DNA of 10,965 nt from Thermoplasmata archaeon (lineage in GTDB: Archaea > Thermoplasmatota > Thermoplasmata > Thermoplasmatales > Aciduliprofundaceae), in the NCBI GenBank assembly GCA_021163705.1, contig JAGGTO010000103.1, forward strand, positions 1 to 10,965, read 5' to 3'. Positions 1 through 4,722 of this stretch are shown here, piece after piece. The translations under genes and the position numbers were made by a program. Each line of letters starts with the position of its first letter. Positions within the stretch are counted from its first letter, which is position 1. Under the pieces are notes generated by a model. It was given only the letters and a program-made list of their open reading frames with translations, made no database searches and was not told the origin of the DNA.

Positions 1-59
1 GCACCTTTTCCAAAGGGGCTTTAACAGCCGGCCGCTCCAGCCAACTAAGCTACGGCGGC
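1..59 (-). tRNA. tRNA-Asn(GUU), 5' half plus intron-like sequence, cut by window edge
   Basis: Read on the minus strand from 59, the sequence begins GCCGCCG (acceptor 5' strand), then TA (positions 8-9), a D-arm GCUU...GGAGC with the invariant GG at 42-41, then G26, anticodon-stem strand GCCGG... and the loop C-U-GUU-A with U33 at 26 and anticodon GUU at 25-23. The expected CCGGC partner strand does not follow. Instead A22 runs into AAG and a hairpin formed by 1-8 and 12-19 (one mismatch, loop 9-11). This is the arrangement expected for an archaeal intron inserted after position 37 (canonical 37/38 bulge-helix-bulge site). The 3' exon, T-arm and CCA end would lie left of base 1. The tRNA call is firm from the D-arm and loop; Asn follows from GUU; the intron is inferred because only its 5' part is visible. 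The alternative is a degenerate or truncated tRNA. Confidence 0.75.
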
Positions 60-82
60 ACAATTTGGTGTAATAAAAAGCA

Positions 83-92
83 ATATTTAAAT
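83..92 (-). promoter_or_regulatory. TATA box for the tRNA gene
   Basis: An A/T-only run (minus strand AATTTAAATATT, about 82-93) lies roughly 25-30 bases upstream of the tRNA 5' end at 59, the normal distance for an archaeal TATA box. It sits against the stop codon of the MoaA gene at 95-97, so the tRNA probably has its own promoter and need not be read through from moaA. Confidence 0.5.
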
Positions 93-94
93 TT

Positions 95-1021
95 TCACTT
101 CCAGTAGGGCTCGCGTCTCATAATGGCCTCCACAAACAATTTCTTCAACTCTTTCTCACTTGCTCCATTTCTCATAGGAGTGAGAATATCCACAAGGTTA
201 TCATTTCTCAAAAGACATGGTTTGAGTTTGCCATCACTCGTGAGTCTTATTCTTGTGCAGTATTTGCAGAACTCGCTGTTGTGCATGGGCCTCACGATCT
301 CCACCTCTGCTCTTTTGCCATTAAACTGAAAGATGAACCTCTTTCTTCTATGCAGCTCATTGTATTCCACCCTTTCAGCAATCTTTTCAAAATGCTCCTC
401 CAGAAACTTTGGATTAACATGGTATCTTCTGAAAAATGATGTATACTCTTTCTCAACGGGAACCTCAAGCTCAATTATCTGAAGAATACTGCGTGAATCA
501 GCAGAGAAGCGAATCATATCCTCGATTTCATCATCGTTTATCCCCCGAAGGAGAACCATGTTCAGCTTAACAGGATACAGGCCTGCATCCACGGCTGCAT
601 ATACCCCCTCAATTGCATCCTTCAATAAATCTAGACCTGTTATTCTCTCATACTTCTCTCTACTGAGTGTATCCAGGCTTATATTCACCCTCATCAGACC
701 AGCATCTTTAAGTTCATATGCATACTTTCTCAGCAATGTTCCATTGGTGGTTAGGGATACATCTCTATCCATAATAGGCGAGGCTCTCCTTATTATATCT
801 ACCATATCATTCCTCACAAGGGGCTCGCCCCCCGTGAATTTTACCTTTCTTATATCAAGCTCACGGGCAATTTTGAGAATTCTTTCAATTTCCTCAGAGG
901 TCATCTCTTTAGTGTGTCTATGCCATTCCCCTTCCTTATGGCAGTAGAAGCAGCGAAGATTGCAATCCTCGGTTACAGACACACGAATGCTCTTCACAGG
1001 TCTTCCAAATCTATCTTTCAC
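95..1021 (-). CDS. moaA: MoaA, GTP 3',8-cyclase (radical SAM)
   Basis: First enzyme of molybdopterin (or tungstopterin) biosynthesis: it uses SAM and two [4Fe-4S] clusters to turn GTP into 3',8-cyclo-7,8-dihydro-GTP. Of 308 residues, the N-terminus carries the radical SAM motif C20-x3-C24-x2-C27 inside VTEDCNLRCFYC, followed by the SAM-binding FTGGEPL near residue 63. The C-terminus carries the MoaA-specific second cluster motif C252-x2-C255-x13-C269. The start is GTG at 1021-1019, with AGGT seven bases upstream; no better upstream start is seen. The protein ends in RREPYWK and lacks the C-terminal Gly-Gly found in bacterial MoaA. From memory archaeal forms often end this way, so I do not read it as truncation. 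No other moa/moe gene is in the window. A TATA box and upstream poly-T tract suggest it is transcribed alone. Confidence 0.93.
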   Translation of the reverse strand: MKDRFGRPVKSIRVSVTEDCNLRCFYCHKEGEWHRHTKEMTSEEIERILKIARELDIRKVKFTGGEPLVRNDMVDIIRRASPIMDRDVSLTTNGTLLRKYAYELKDAGLMRVNISLDTLSREKYERITGLDLLKDAIEGVYAAVDAGLYPVKLNMVLLRGINDDEIEDMIRFSADSRSILQIIELEVPVEKEYTSFFRRYHVNPKFLEEHFEKIAERVEYNELHRRKRFIFQFNGKRAEVEIVRPMHNSEFCKYCTRIRLTSDGKLKPCLLRNDNLVDILTPMRNGASEKELKKLFVEAIMRREPYWK

Positions 1022-1043
1022 GATATACCTGATAGAGCATAAC

Positions 1044-1053
1044 GATATAAAAG
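1044..1053 (-). promoter_or_regulatory. TATA box for moaA
   Basis: The minus strand reads CTTTTATATC, centred about 28 bases before the GTG start at 1021. Transcription would begin very near the start codon, leaving a very short leader. It lies just after the poly-T tract that ends the MscS gene, supporting separate transcription. Confidence 0.5.
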
Positions 1054-1055
1054 TT

Positions 1056-1074
1056 TTGAAAAATAAAAAAAGTA
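1056..1074 (-). terminator. Poly-T terminator after the MscS gene
   Basis: On the minus strand a run of seven T, an A and five T follows within about 25 bases of the channel gene's stop codon (1079-1081). Oligo-T tracts on the coding strand are the usual intrinsic termination signal in archaea. There is no strong hairpin. The next gene's TATA box follows directly. Confidence 0.5.
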
Positions 1075-1078
1075 AGGA

Positions 1079-1882
1079 TTATTCTTTTTTAAGGTGTACA
1101 TCCATCTGTGGGAATGGAATCTCAATTCCCTCCTTTTCATACGCTTCATATATAGCCTTTGTTATCTCGCCCTTAACTGTCCAATAGTCAGCAGTTTTCG
1201 CCCATGCTCTAAGCTGCAGATTTATAGAAGAATCAGCAAGCTCAGTTATGGCTACAGAAGGCTCTGGATCATCTAGCACAAGAGAATGTTTCTTCATGAC
1301 ATCAATGGCTATCTTCACCGCCTTATCTAAATCTGTGCCGTAGGCAACACCCACATTCACATCCACCCTTCTAATGTTCATTCTTGTATAATTTACTATT
1401 GGGCTTCCCCATATGAGTTTATTGGGTATGGTGATGGATGTATTATCAAAGGTAAGGAGATGTGTGGACATGATTCCAATTCCAACGATTTTTCCTGTAT
1501 AACCCTGCACAGACACAACATCCCCTTTATCGAAGGGCCTGGTTAATGCTAGCCAGAATCCGCTTGCAAGATTGGTGACCGTATCCTGCATTCCAAAGCC
1601 CAAGATTAAGCCAAGTATGGCAGATAGTCCGAGAACTATGGAGCTCATATCGTATCCGAGTGCAGTTAGAGCCAGAAGAAAAACCAGAATATAGAGGAGA
1701 ATGGAGGTCACTCTCACTATGAACTCTGAAAGAATTGGTGGTAGCTTTGTTCTCTGAAAACTCTTTTTCAACAGCAAGATGATGATCTTCACAACTACAT
1801 AGCCGACCACTAAAATTACAATAAACCATACTATTTGCATCAGGGAAAGCCCTATATAGGGCAAGGGTTTCTCAACTTGCAT
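1079..1882 (-). CDS. mscS: MscS-family small-conductance mechanosensitive channel
   Basis: Membrane channel that opens under membrane tension to release solutes after osmotic downshock; homoheptamer in known members. The 267-residue protein has three predicted transmembrane segments: about 12-38, 52-76 and the Gly/Ala-rich pore helix 79-115. The family signature follows directly: FGMQDTVTNLASG then LTRPFDKGD at 114-121, which marks the start of the cytoplasmic beta domain (VQGYTGKIVGIG...). The soluble vestibule portion fills the rest. Length matches minimal MscS proteins. The start at 1882 is supported by GAGGT eight bases upstream (1891-1895). That site is inside an 11-base near-perfect palindrome, TACCTCAGGTA (1890-1900). 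A TATA-like element lies at 1915-1924. The gene is divergent from cobO, and transcription ends at a poly-T tract before moaA. Confidence 0.93.
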   Translation of the reverse strand: MQVEKPLPYIGLSLMQIVWFIVILVVGYVVVKIIILLLKKSFQRTKLPPILSEFIVRVTSILLYILVFLLALTALGYDMSSIVLGLSAILGLILGFGMQDTVTNLASGFWLALTRPFDKGDVVSVQGYTGKIVGIGIMSTHLLTFDNTSITIPNKLIWGSPIVNYTRMNIRRVDVNVGVAYGTDLDKAVKIAIDVMKKHSLVLDDPEPSVAITELADSSINLQLRAWAKTADYWTVKGEITKAIYEAYEKEGIEIPFPQMDVHLKKE

Positions 1883-1914
1883 ACATCTCTACCTCAGGTA
1901 GTTATGAGTACACC

Positions 1915-1924
1915 CTTATAAATA
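1915..1924 (-). promoter_or_regulatory. TATA box for the MscS gene
   Basis: The minus strand reads TATTTATAAG, 33-42 bases upstream of the start codon, which allows a short leader containing the GAGGT site. It lies back-to-back with the cobO promoter within the 83-base divergent gap 1883-1965. Confidence 0.5.
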
Positions 1925-1933
1925 CTTTCCCAT

Positions 1934-1944
1934 AACTTATTTAA
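1934..1944 (+). promoter_or_regulatory. TATA box for cobO (leaderless start)
   Basis: AACTTATTTAA is centred about 27 bases upstream of the ATG at 1966. No Shine-Dalgarno sequence is present in the bases before the ATG (CTATACCTTTTC), so the transcript is probably leaderless. Confidence 0.5.
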
Positions 1945-1965
1945 CTCTCATTCCTATACCTTTTC

Positions 1966-2475
1966 ATGGCCTACATTCATGTTTATACGGGAAATGGAAA
2001 GGGTAAGACCACAGCTGCCTTTGGCCTTGCAATGCGTGCTGCTGGCAGGGGGAAGAAGGTATGTATAATTCAGTTTATGAAGCCTGATAAAGGATATGGA
2101 GAGCAGGTATCTGCTAGAAAATTAGGAATAGAAGTTCACGCGTTTGGAAGCAACAGATTTGTGAACAAAAATAATCCTGCCAGGGAAGATATCGAAAGGG
2201 CAAAAAAAGCTCTGAATTTTGCCAAGGAGAAGCTAAGGGAGAATTATGATCTCATAATCCTGGATGAAATAAATGTTGCTCTTGATTTTAATCTTATTTC
2301 CTTGGAGGATGTTCTTTCTCTAATATCGATGCTCCCGGAGAGAACTGAGCTTGTTTTAACGGGAAGATACGCAAAGGAAGAGATAATAGAGAGGGCAGAC
2401 CTGGTAACAGAGATGAGAGAGGTGAAACATTATTATAGGAAGGGAGTTATGGCCAGAGAAGGCATAGAATACTGA
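1966..2475 (+). CDS. cobO: Cob(I)yrinic acid a,c-diamide / cobalamin adenosyltransferase
   Basis: Transfers the 5'-deoxyadenosyl group of ATP to Co(I) corrinoid, giving the coenzyme form of B12; cytoplasmic. The 169-residue protein matches the CobA/CobO/BtuR family along its length. It has the family's unusual P-loop GNGKGKTT at 9-16, the Walker-B-like LIILDEIN ending at 103, LTGR at 131-134, the RADLVTEM segment at 143-150 and the family C-terminal KGVMAREGIEY. The ATG is the first codon of the conserved fold (YIHVYTGNGKGKT), so no N-terminal extension is missing. It is the first gene of a two-gene unit with the SCP2-like gene: its TGA stop (2473-2475) overlaps the next gene's Shine-Dalgarno site. 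No other corrinoid genes are present, so salvage or a dispersed pathway cannot be told apart. Confidence 0.93.
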   Translation: MAYIHVYTGNGKGKTTAAFGLAMRAAGRGKKVCIIQFMKPDKGYGEQVSARKLGIEVHAFGSNRFVNKNNPAREDIERAKKALNFAKEKLRENYDLIILDEINVALDFNLISLEDVLSLISMLPERTELVLTGRYAKEEIIERADLVTEMREVKHYYRKGVMAREGIEY

Positions 2476-2480
2476 GGTGA
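2474..2480 (+). promoter_or_regulatory. Shine-Dalgarno site that sets the SCP2-like start
   Basis: GAGGTGA overlaps the cobO stop codon and lies five bases before ATG 2486. It argues for ATG 2486 over the GTG at 2477, which lies within the site itself. The overlap suggests translational coupling to cobO. Confidence 0.7.
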
Positions 2481-2485
2481 TAGAA

Positions 2486-2806
2486 ATGAGGGAGATTCTT
2501 CAAAAATTGGTGAAGAAATTCAACGAGAAAGAGGATGAGAGAAAAGAGAAAATAAAAGATCTTGAGAGAAGGATCGTAATAAAGTTCAGCGATGATGGCA
2601 CCTATTATATGGATCTGAAGAATGGTAGATTGAGCGATGTTATGGAAGGTGATGTTTCTGGAGATATCATAGCGGAGTTATCCACAGAAACATTTAAAAA
2701 GATATTAGACAAGGAAGAGGATGCTCTCACTGCCTATATAACCAAGAAAATAAAGATAAAAGCCAGGCTGATGGATAAGCTTCTTCTCTCCGAGCTGCTC
2801 AGATGA
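2486..2806 (+). CDS. SCP2-like (sterol carrier protein 2 fold) small protein
   Basis: This 106-residue protein has a charged, probably coiled helical N-terminus (about 1-30, rich in K/E). An SCP2-type domain follows: IVIKFSDDGTYYMDLKNG (beta strands and the Asp-Leu-Lys-Asn-Gly turn), then a GDIIAELSTETFKKIL segment, and the family's closing K(I)KIKA...LLLSELL helix. In this family the domain is a hydrophobic tunnel that binds lipids or acyl chains, and in archaea the ligand is unknown. There is no signal peptide or membrane segment, so it is cytoplasmic. ATG 2486 is chosen because GAGGTGA lies five bases before it. The gene is tightly linked to cobO, though no functional link is established. 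The fold call is fairly secure; any specific ligand would be a guess. Confidence 0.72.
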   Translation: MREILQKLVKKFNEKEDERKEKIKDLERRIVIKFSDDGTYYMDLKNGRLSDVMEGDVSGDIIAELSTETFKKILDKEEDALTAYITKKIKIKARLMDKLLLSELLR

Positions 2807-2817
2807 TGACATCTGTT

Positions 2818-2868
2818 CCCACATTTTGCAATTTTGTCCTACATTTTTATCCTTATGTCATATTTTGT
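2818..2868 (+). terminator. T-rich termination region after the cobO unit
   Basis: Downstream of the TGA at 2804-2806 there are repeated T4-T5 tracts (ATTTTG, ATTTTG, CATTTTTA, ATTTTG) without a strong hairpin. This fits archaeal oligo-T termination. The same DNA carries the TGTCATA repeats described separately, so the assignment is tentative. Confidence 0.35.
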
Positions 2869-2948
2869 CATACAATTGATGGCAGGTTCCATGTAATATT
2901 CAGTAGAATTCTTAGTTTGTATGAATTTGTAAAATTAATTTTGTCATA
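2856..2948 (+). repeat. TGTCATA direct repeats and A/T palindrome upstream of the RHH gene
   Basis: The 7-mer TGTCATA occurs at 2856-2862, 2866-2872 (ten bases apart, one helical turn) and 2942-2948; the last two share the longer TTTTGTCATA. A perfect 12-base palindrome AAAATTAATTTT (2931-2942) abuts the third copy, and an inverted half-site TATGA is at 2920-2924. The third copy ends about 34 bases before the TATA box of the RHH-tubulin operon. RHH proteins bind short direct or inverted repeats as arrays of dimers and often regulate their own operon, so these are candidate operator sites. This is inference from position and repeat spacing. Confidence 0.4.
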
Positions 2949-2975
2949 AAAATAAAATTAAAATTTACAACTTTA

Positions 2976-2990
2976 GAAAAGTTTATATAC
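2976..2990 (+). promoter_or_regulatory. BRE/TATA promoter of the RHH-tubulin operon
   Basis: GAAAA (BRE-like purines) followed by TTTATATA at 2982-2989 is the clearest TATA box in the window. Start of transcription is expected near 3010, giving a leader of about 25 bases that contains AGGGTG (3025-3030), five bases before the ATG. Confidence 0.65.
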
Positions 2991-3035
2991 TTCAATGTAC
3001 ATATCTTCTTTACCAAATGGGCAAAGGGTGTATAG

Positions 3036-3410
3036 ATGAGTGGTACAAGATTAACAATAAGGCTGTCAGACGTTGAGCTTGATGAAATTGATGATTTTAT
3101 TGCAAGACATCCAGAGTACAGGAATCGCTCAGAGTTCATAAGAAGGGCGCTTATGGAATATATTAAGATGGCTGACAGGGGACTGTTAAGAGAGAAGGGA
3201 TTGAAGGTGGAGATGGAAGACAGAATACTGCAAATTCTTGAGGACTATGTGGATTACAAGTACTTCAAGGACATGAGTGATTTGATAACCTATGTTTTAA
3301 GAATCATAACATCAAATGGAGAACTTGCAAGAATATTGAAGGCATACACCCAGGGTTTATCCTCCCTGAGACTGAGCGAGGAGGAGAAGCAAAAAAGCCC
3401 TTTGCCTTGA
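3036..3410 (+). CDS. Ribbon-helix-helix regulator, probable tandem RHH, CdrS/CopG-like
   Basis: A 124-residue DNA-binding protein. Residues 3-46 are a standard ribbon-helix-helix unit: strand TRLTIRLS, helix VELDEIDDFIARHP, the turn with N30-R-S-E, and helix EFIRRALMEYIKM. Residues 56-92 look like a second, degenerate copy: LKVEMED (strand), RILQILEDYVDYKYF (helix), DMSDLITYVLRII (helix). If so, one chain could form the two-fold unit that normally needs a dimer. The tail (96-124) is polar. The ATG at 3036 is preceded by AGGGTG. The next gene, 31 bases on, encodes a tubulin/FtsZ-like GTPase. RHH proteins named CdrS/CdrL control ftsZ and cell division in haloarchaea. I infer a comparable role here; orthology is not shown. 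Confidence 0.85.
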   Translation: MSGTRLTIRLSDVELDEIDDFIARHPEYRNRSEFIRRALMEYIKMADRGLLREKGLKVEMEDRILQILEDYVDYKYFKDMSDLITYVLRIITSNGELARILKAYTQGLSSLRLSEEEKQKSPLP

Positions 3411-3429
3411 TTGCGTGATGAAGGTCAGA

Positions 3430-3436
3430 AGGTGAT
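3430..3436 (+). promoter_or_regulatory. Shine-Dalgarno site for the tubulin-like gene
   Basis: AGGTGAT lies five bases upstream of ATG 3442. It supports that start over the in-frame ATG at 3451 and over the out-of-frame ATG at 3434, which lies within the site. Its presence supports translation from a shared message with the RHH gene. Confidence 0.65.
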
Positions 3437-3441
3437 GGGAT

Positions 3442-4170
3442 ATGCCCGAGATGGATAGGATAAAGAGAAATGTAGAGGAGCTTCTCATTGAAGAATTCGG
3501 AATAAAGCCAGATGTGAGAGTATTTGCATTTGGTGGAGGCGCAGGTAGAGTTGCAAGTTATATTTACAGAAAGGGTATTGAAGGTGCAAAGATAATAGCC
3601 ATAAACGCAGATGAGAGAGGATTAGAGAGCGTTGAAGTGGATAAAAAGATGCTTCTGGGCAAAGATGTGCTGGGCGAACATGAGGATACCAATGGTGAGA
3701 TGAAGGTGGCTGAGTATATAATAAATAGAAGCAGGGCATGGATTCTGGAGGAGGCAAAAAATGCAGATGTTGTAATTCTTCTTGCCTCTCTTGGTGGAGG
3801 TATGGGCAGCGGAGGCCTTCTTGAAACTCTCAGAATTCTGAAAGAACAGACAAACAAGATAGTAATAACAATAGCGATACTTCCGCTTTCCATAGAGAAA
3901 GAGAGAAGGGAGAGAGCGATGAATATCAAAGAAAAAATTGAGAGCTATTCCACCAAGAGCATATTTGTTGATAGCGACATAATACTCTCATATCCAAAGA
4001 TCCCTGTGACCAGAGCTTATGAGATTCTCTATGATGAAATATACAACTTCATAGCCAGGATAACCAATATAACTAGGATCGAAATAGAGAAGAAATTCAG
4101 GGAGATATATCTGAAGGACATGGATGCCATAGTTGAGGAGGCATACAGAGACATACTTATTGCTGCATAA
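3442..4170 (+). CDS. Short tubulin/FtsZ-superfamily GTPase
   Basis: A 242-residue GTPase-domain protein. Visible tubulin/FtsZ features in order: strand and glycine loop T1 FAFGGGAGRVAS (28-39), INAD (54-57, the T2 region), GKDVLGEHEDTNGE (73-85, where FtsZ has T3), the signature T4 loop GGGMGSGG (118-125; FtsZ GGGTGTGA, tubulin GGGTGSG), strand IVITIAILPL (140-149), then a candidate core helix H7 at about 188-207. The chain ends some 35 residues later with LKDMDAIVEEAYRD (224-237), which may stand for the catalytic T7 loop and start of H8. FtsZ and CetZ proteins are usually about 350-400 residues, so the C-terminal domain seems absent. Stop codon TAA abuts the convergent dUTPase stop. It is cotranscribed with the RHH gene. 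Superfamily assignment is secure; division, shape or scaffold roles are all open. Confidence 0.85.
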   Translation: MPEMDRIKRNVEELLIEEFGIKPDVRVFAFGGGAGRVASYIYRKGIEGAKIIAINADERGLESVEVDKKMLLGKDVLGEHEDTNGEMKVAEYIINRSRAWILEEAKNADVVILLASLGGGMGSGGLLETLRILKEQTNKIVITIAILPLSIEKERRERAMNIKEKIESYSTKSIFVDSDIILSYPKIPVTRAYEILYDEIYNFIARITNITRIEIEKKFREIYLKDMDAIVEEAYRDILIAA

Positions 4171-4632
4171 TCAAATCTTTATATTTTTTTGTTTTTGGTA
4201 ATTTCCAGACCTTTTCTCGTATGTCTTCTCCACGGGTGATGATAGCTTGAAGAAGCATAGCTGGGCAAATTTATCGCCAACTCTCATCTCTATTTTCTCA
4301 GAGGCAAATGCTCCCATGGTTAGGATGCCTTCAAATCCTGCATCCACAAGCCCGAAGGATGCAAGTACGCCTCTCCTGGCCCACCTGCTCTTTATCCATA
4401 TCTGGGCCGCATATTCATCCCCCATCTTTATGTATTCCCTGCTTCCCACAAGGAAACGGGTGAGGGGAGGGATCTCTAATTTTCCTTCCTTTATGTGAAT
4501 CTCTCGTGAGGGGAGCATGATTTCACCGATGGTTAGATCATAACCATTAGGGGTTAGATTTTCCTCCCTGAAACCTTCAATCACTATCTCCCCCTTCTCC
4601 ATTGCCTTCAGAATATCCCTGTCAGAGAGCAT
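4171..4632 (-). CDS. dut: Archaeal-type dUTPase (dCTP-deaminase family)
   Basis: Predicted to hydrolyse dUTP to dUMP and diphosphate, keeping uracil out of DNA. The 153-residue protein has the family's TPNGYDLTIG (27-36), the nucleotide-phosphate motif KSRWARRG (81-88) and VDAGFEG (96-102), and a C-terminal GNYQ (143-146). In dCTP deaminases the catalytic Glu lies five residues after the last Gly of that motif; here that position is G107, so deamination is unlikely. Archaeal dUTPases of this fold also lack the Glu. The tail after GNYQ is KQKNIKI and not the usual GS-containing segment. ATG 4632 is used because an upstream in-frame stop (4648-4650) blocks extension. It has no well-spaced Shine-Dalgarno. 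Alternative: an inactive DCD homologue. Confidence 0.8.
   Translation of the reverse strand: MLSDRDILKAMEKGEIVIEGFREENLTPNGYDLTIGEIMLPSREIHIKEGKLEIPPLTRFLVGSREYIKMGDEYAAQIWIKSRWARRGVLASFGLVDAGFEGILTMGAFASEKIEMRVGDKFAQLCFFKLSSPVEKTYEKRSGNYQKQKNIKI
4175..4196 (+). terminator. T-rich terminator of the RHH-tubulin operon
   Basis: Directly after the tubulin-like stop (4168-4170) the plus strand has ATCTTTATATTTTTTTGTTTTTGG, with T7 and T5 tracts, the typical archaeal oligo-T termination signal. It lies inside the 3' end of the convergent dUTPase gene, where it forces a Lys/Asn/Gln-rich C-terminal tail on that protein. Confidence 0.5.
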
Positions 4633-4660
4633 GGAAAGGCATTGAAATCACACCTAAAAA

Positions 4661-4671
4661 TTTTTTTATAG
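4661..4671 (-). promoter_or_regulatory. TATA box for the dUTPase gene
   Basis: The minus strand reads CTATAAAAAAA, centred about 35 bases before ATG 4632. A transcript would start near 4640 and have little leader. Confidence 0.4.
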
Positions 4672-4686
4672 CGAGCCATATAGCTT

Positions 4687-4702
4687 CAAGAAGATTTATA
4701 TA
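4687..4702 (+). promoter_or_regulatory. BRE/TATA promoter of the AbrB-PhoU gene
   Basis: AAGAAGA followed by TTTATATA (4695-4702) lies about 25 bases upstream of ATG 4723. No Shine-Dalgarno precedes the ATG, so the message is probably leaderless. It is divergent from the dUTPase promoter within a 90-base gap (4633-4722). Confidence 0.6.
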
Positions 4703-4722
4703 GATTAAAATGATTTCTATTT

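Noticed and set aside
558..947. 129-residue plus-strand open frame opposite moaA
   Set aside because: It is an antisense shadow of a well-conserved gene. Its product shows no recognisable motif and it has no promoter or Shine-Dalgarno.
1890..1900. TACCTCAGGTA palindrome as a regulator site for the MscS gene
   Set aside because: It is a single short near-palindrome that includes the needed Shine-Dalgarno GAGGT. Chance is enough to explain it without a second copy.
2820..3000. CRISPR-like or tandem-repeat array in the A/T-rich gap
   Set aside because: The repeated unit is only 7-10 bases, with unequal spacing and three copies; there is no 24-37-base repeat with unique spacers.
2912..3139. 75-residue minus-strand open frame across the RHH promoter
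   Set aside because: It is A/T-driven, covers the TATA box and RHH start, and has no Shine-Dalgarno or family resemblance.
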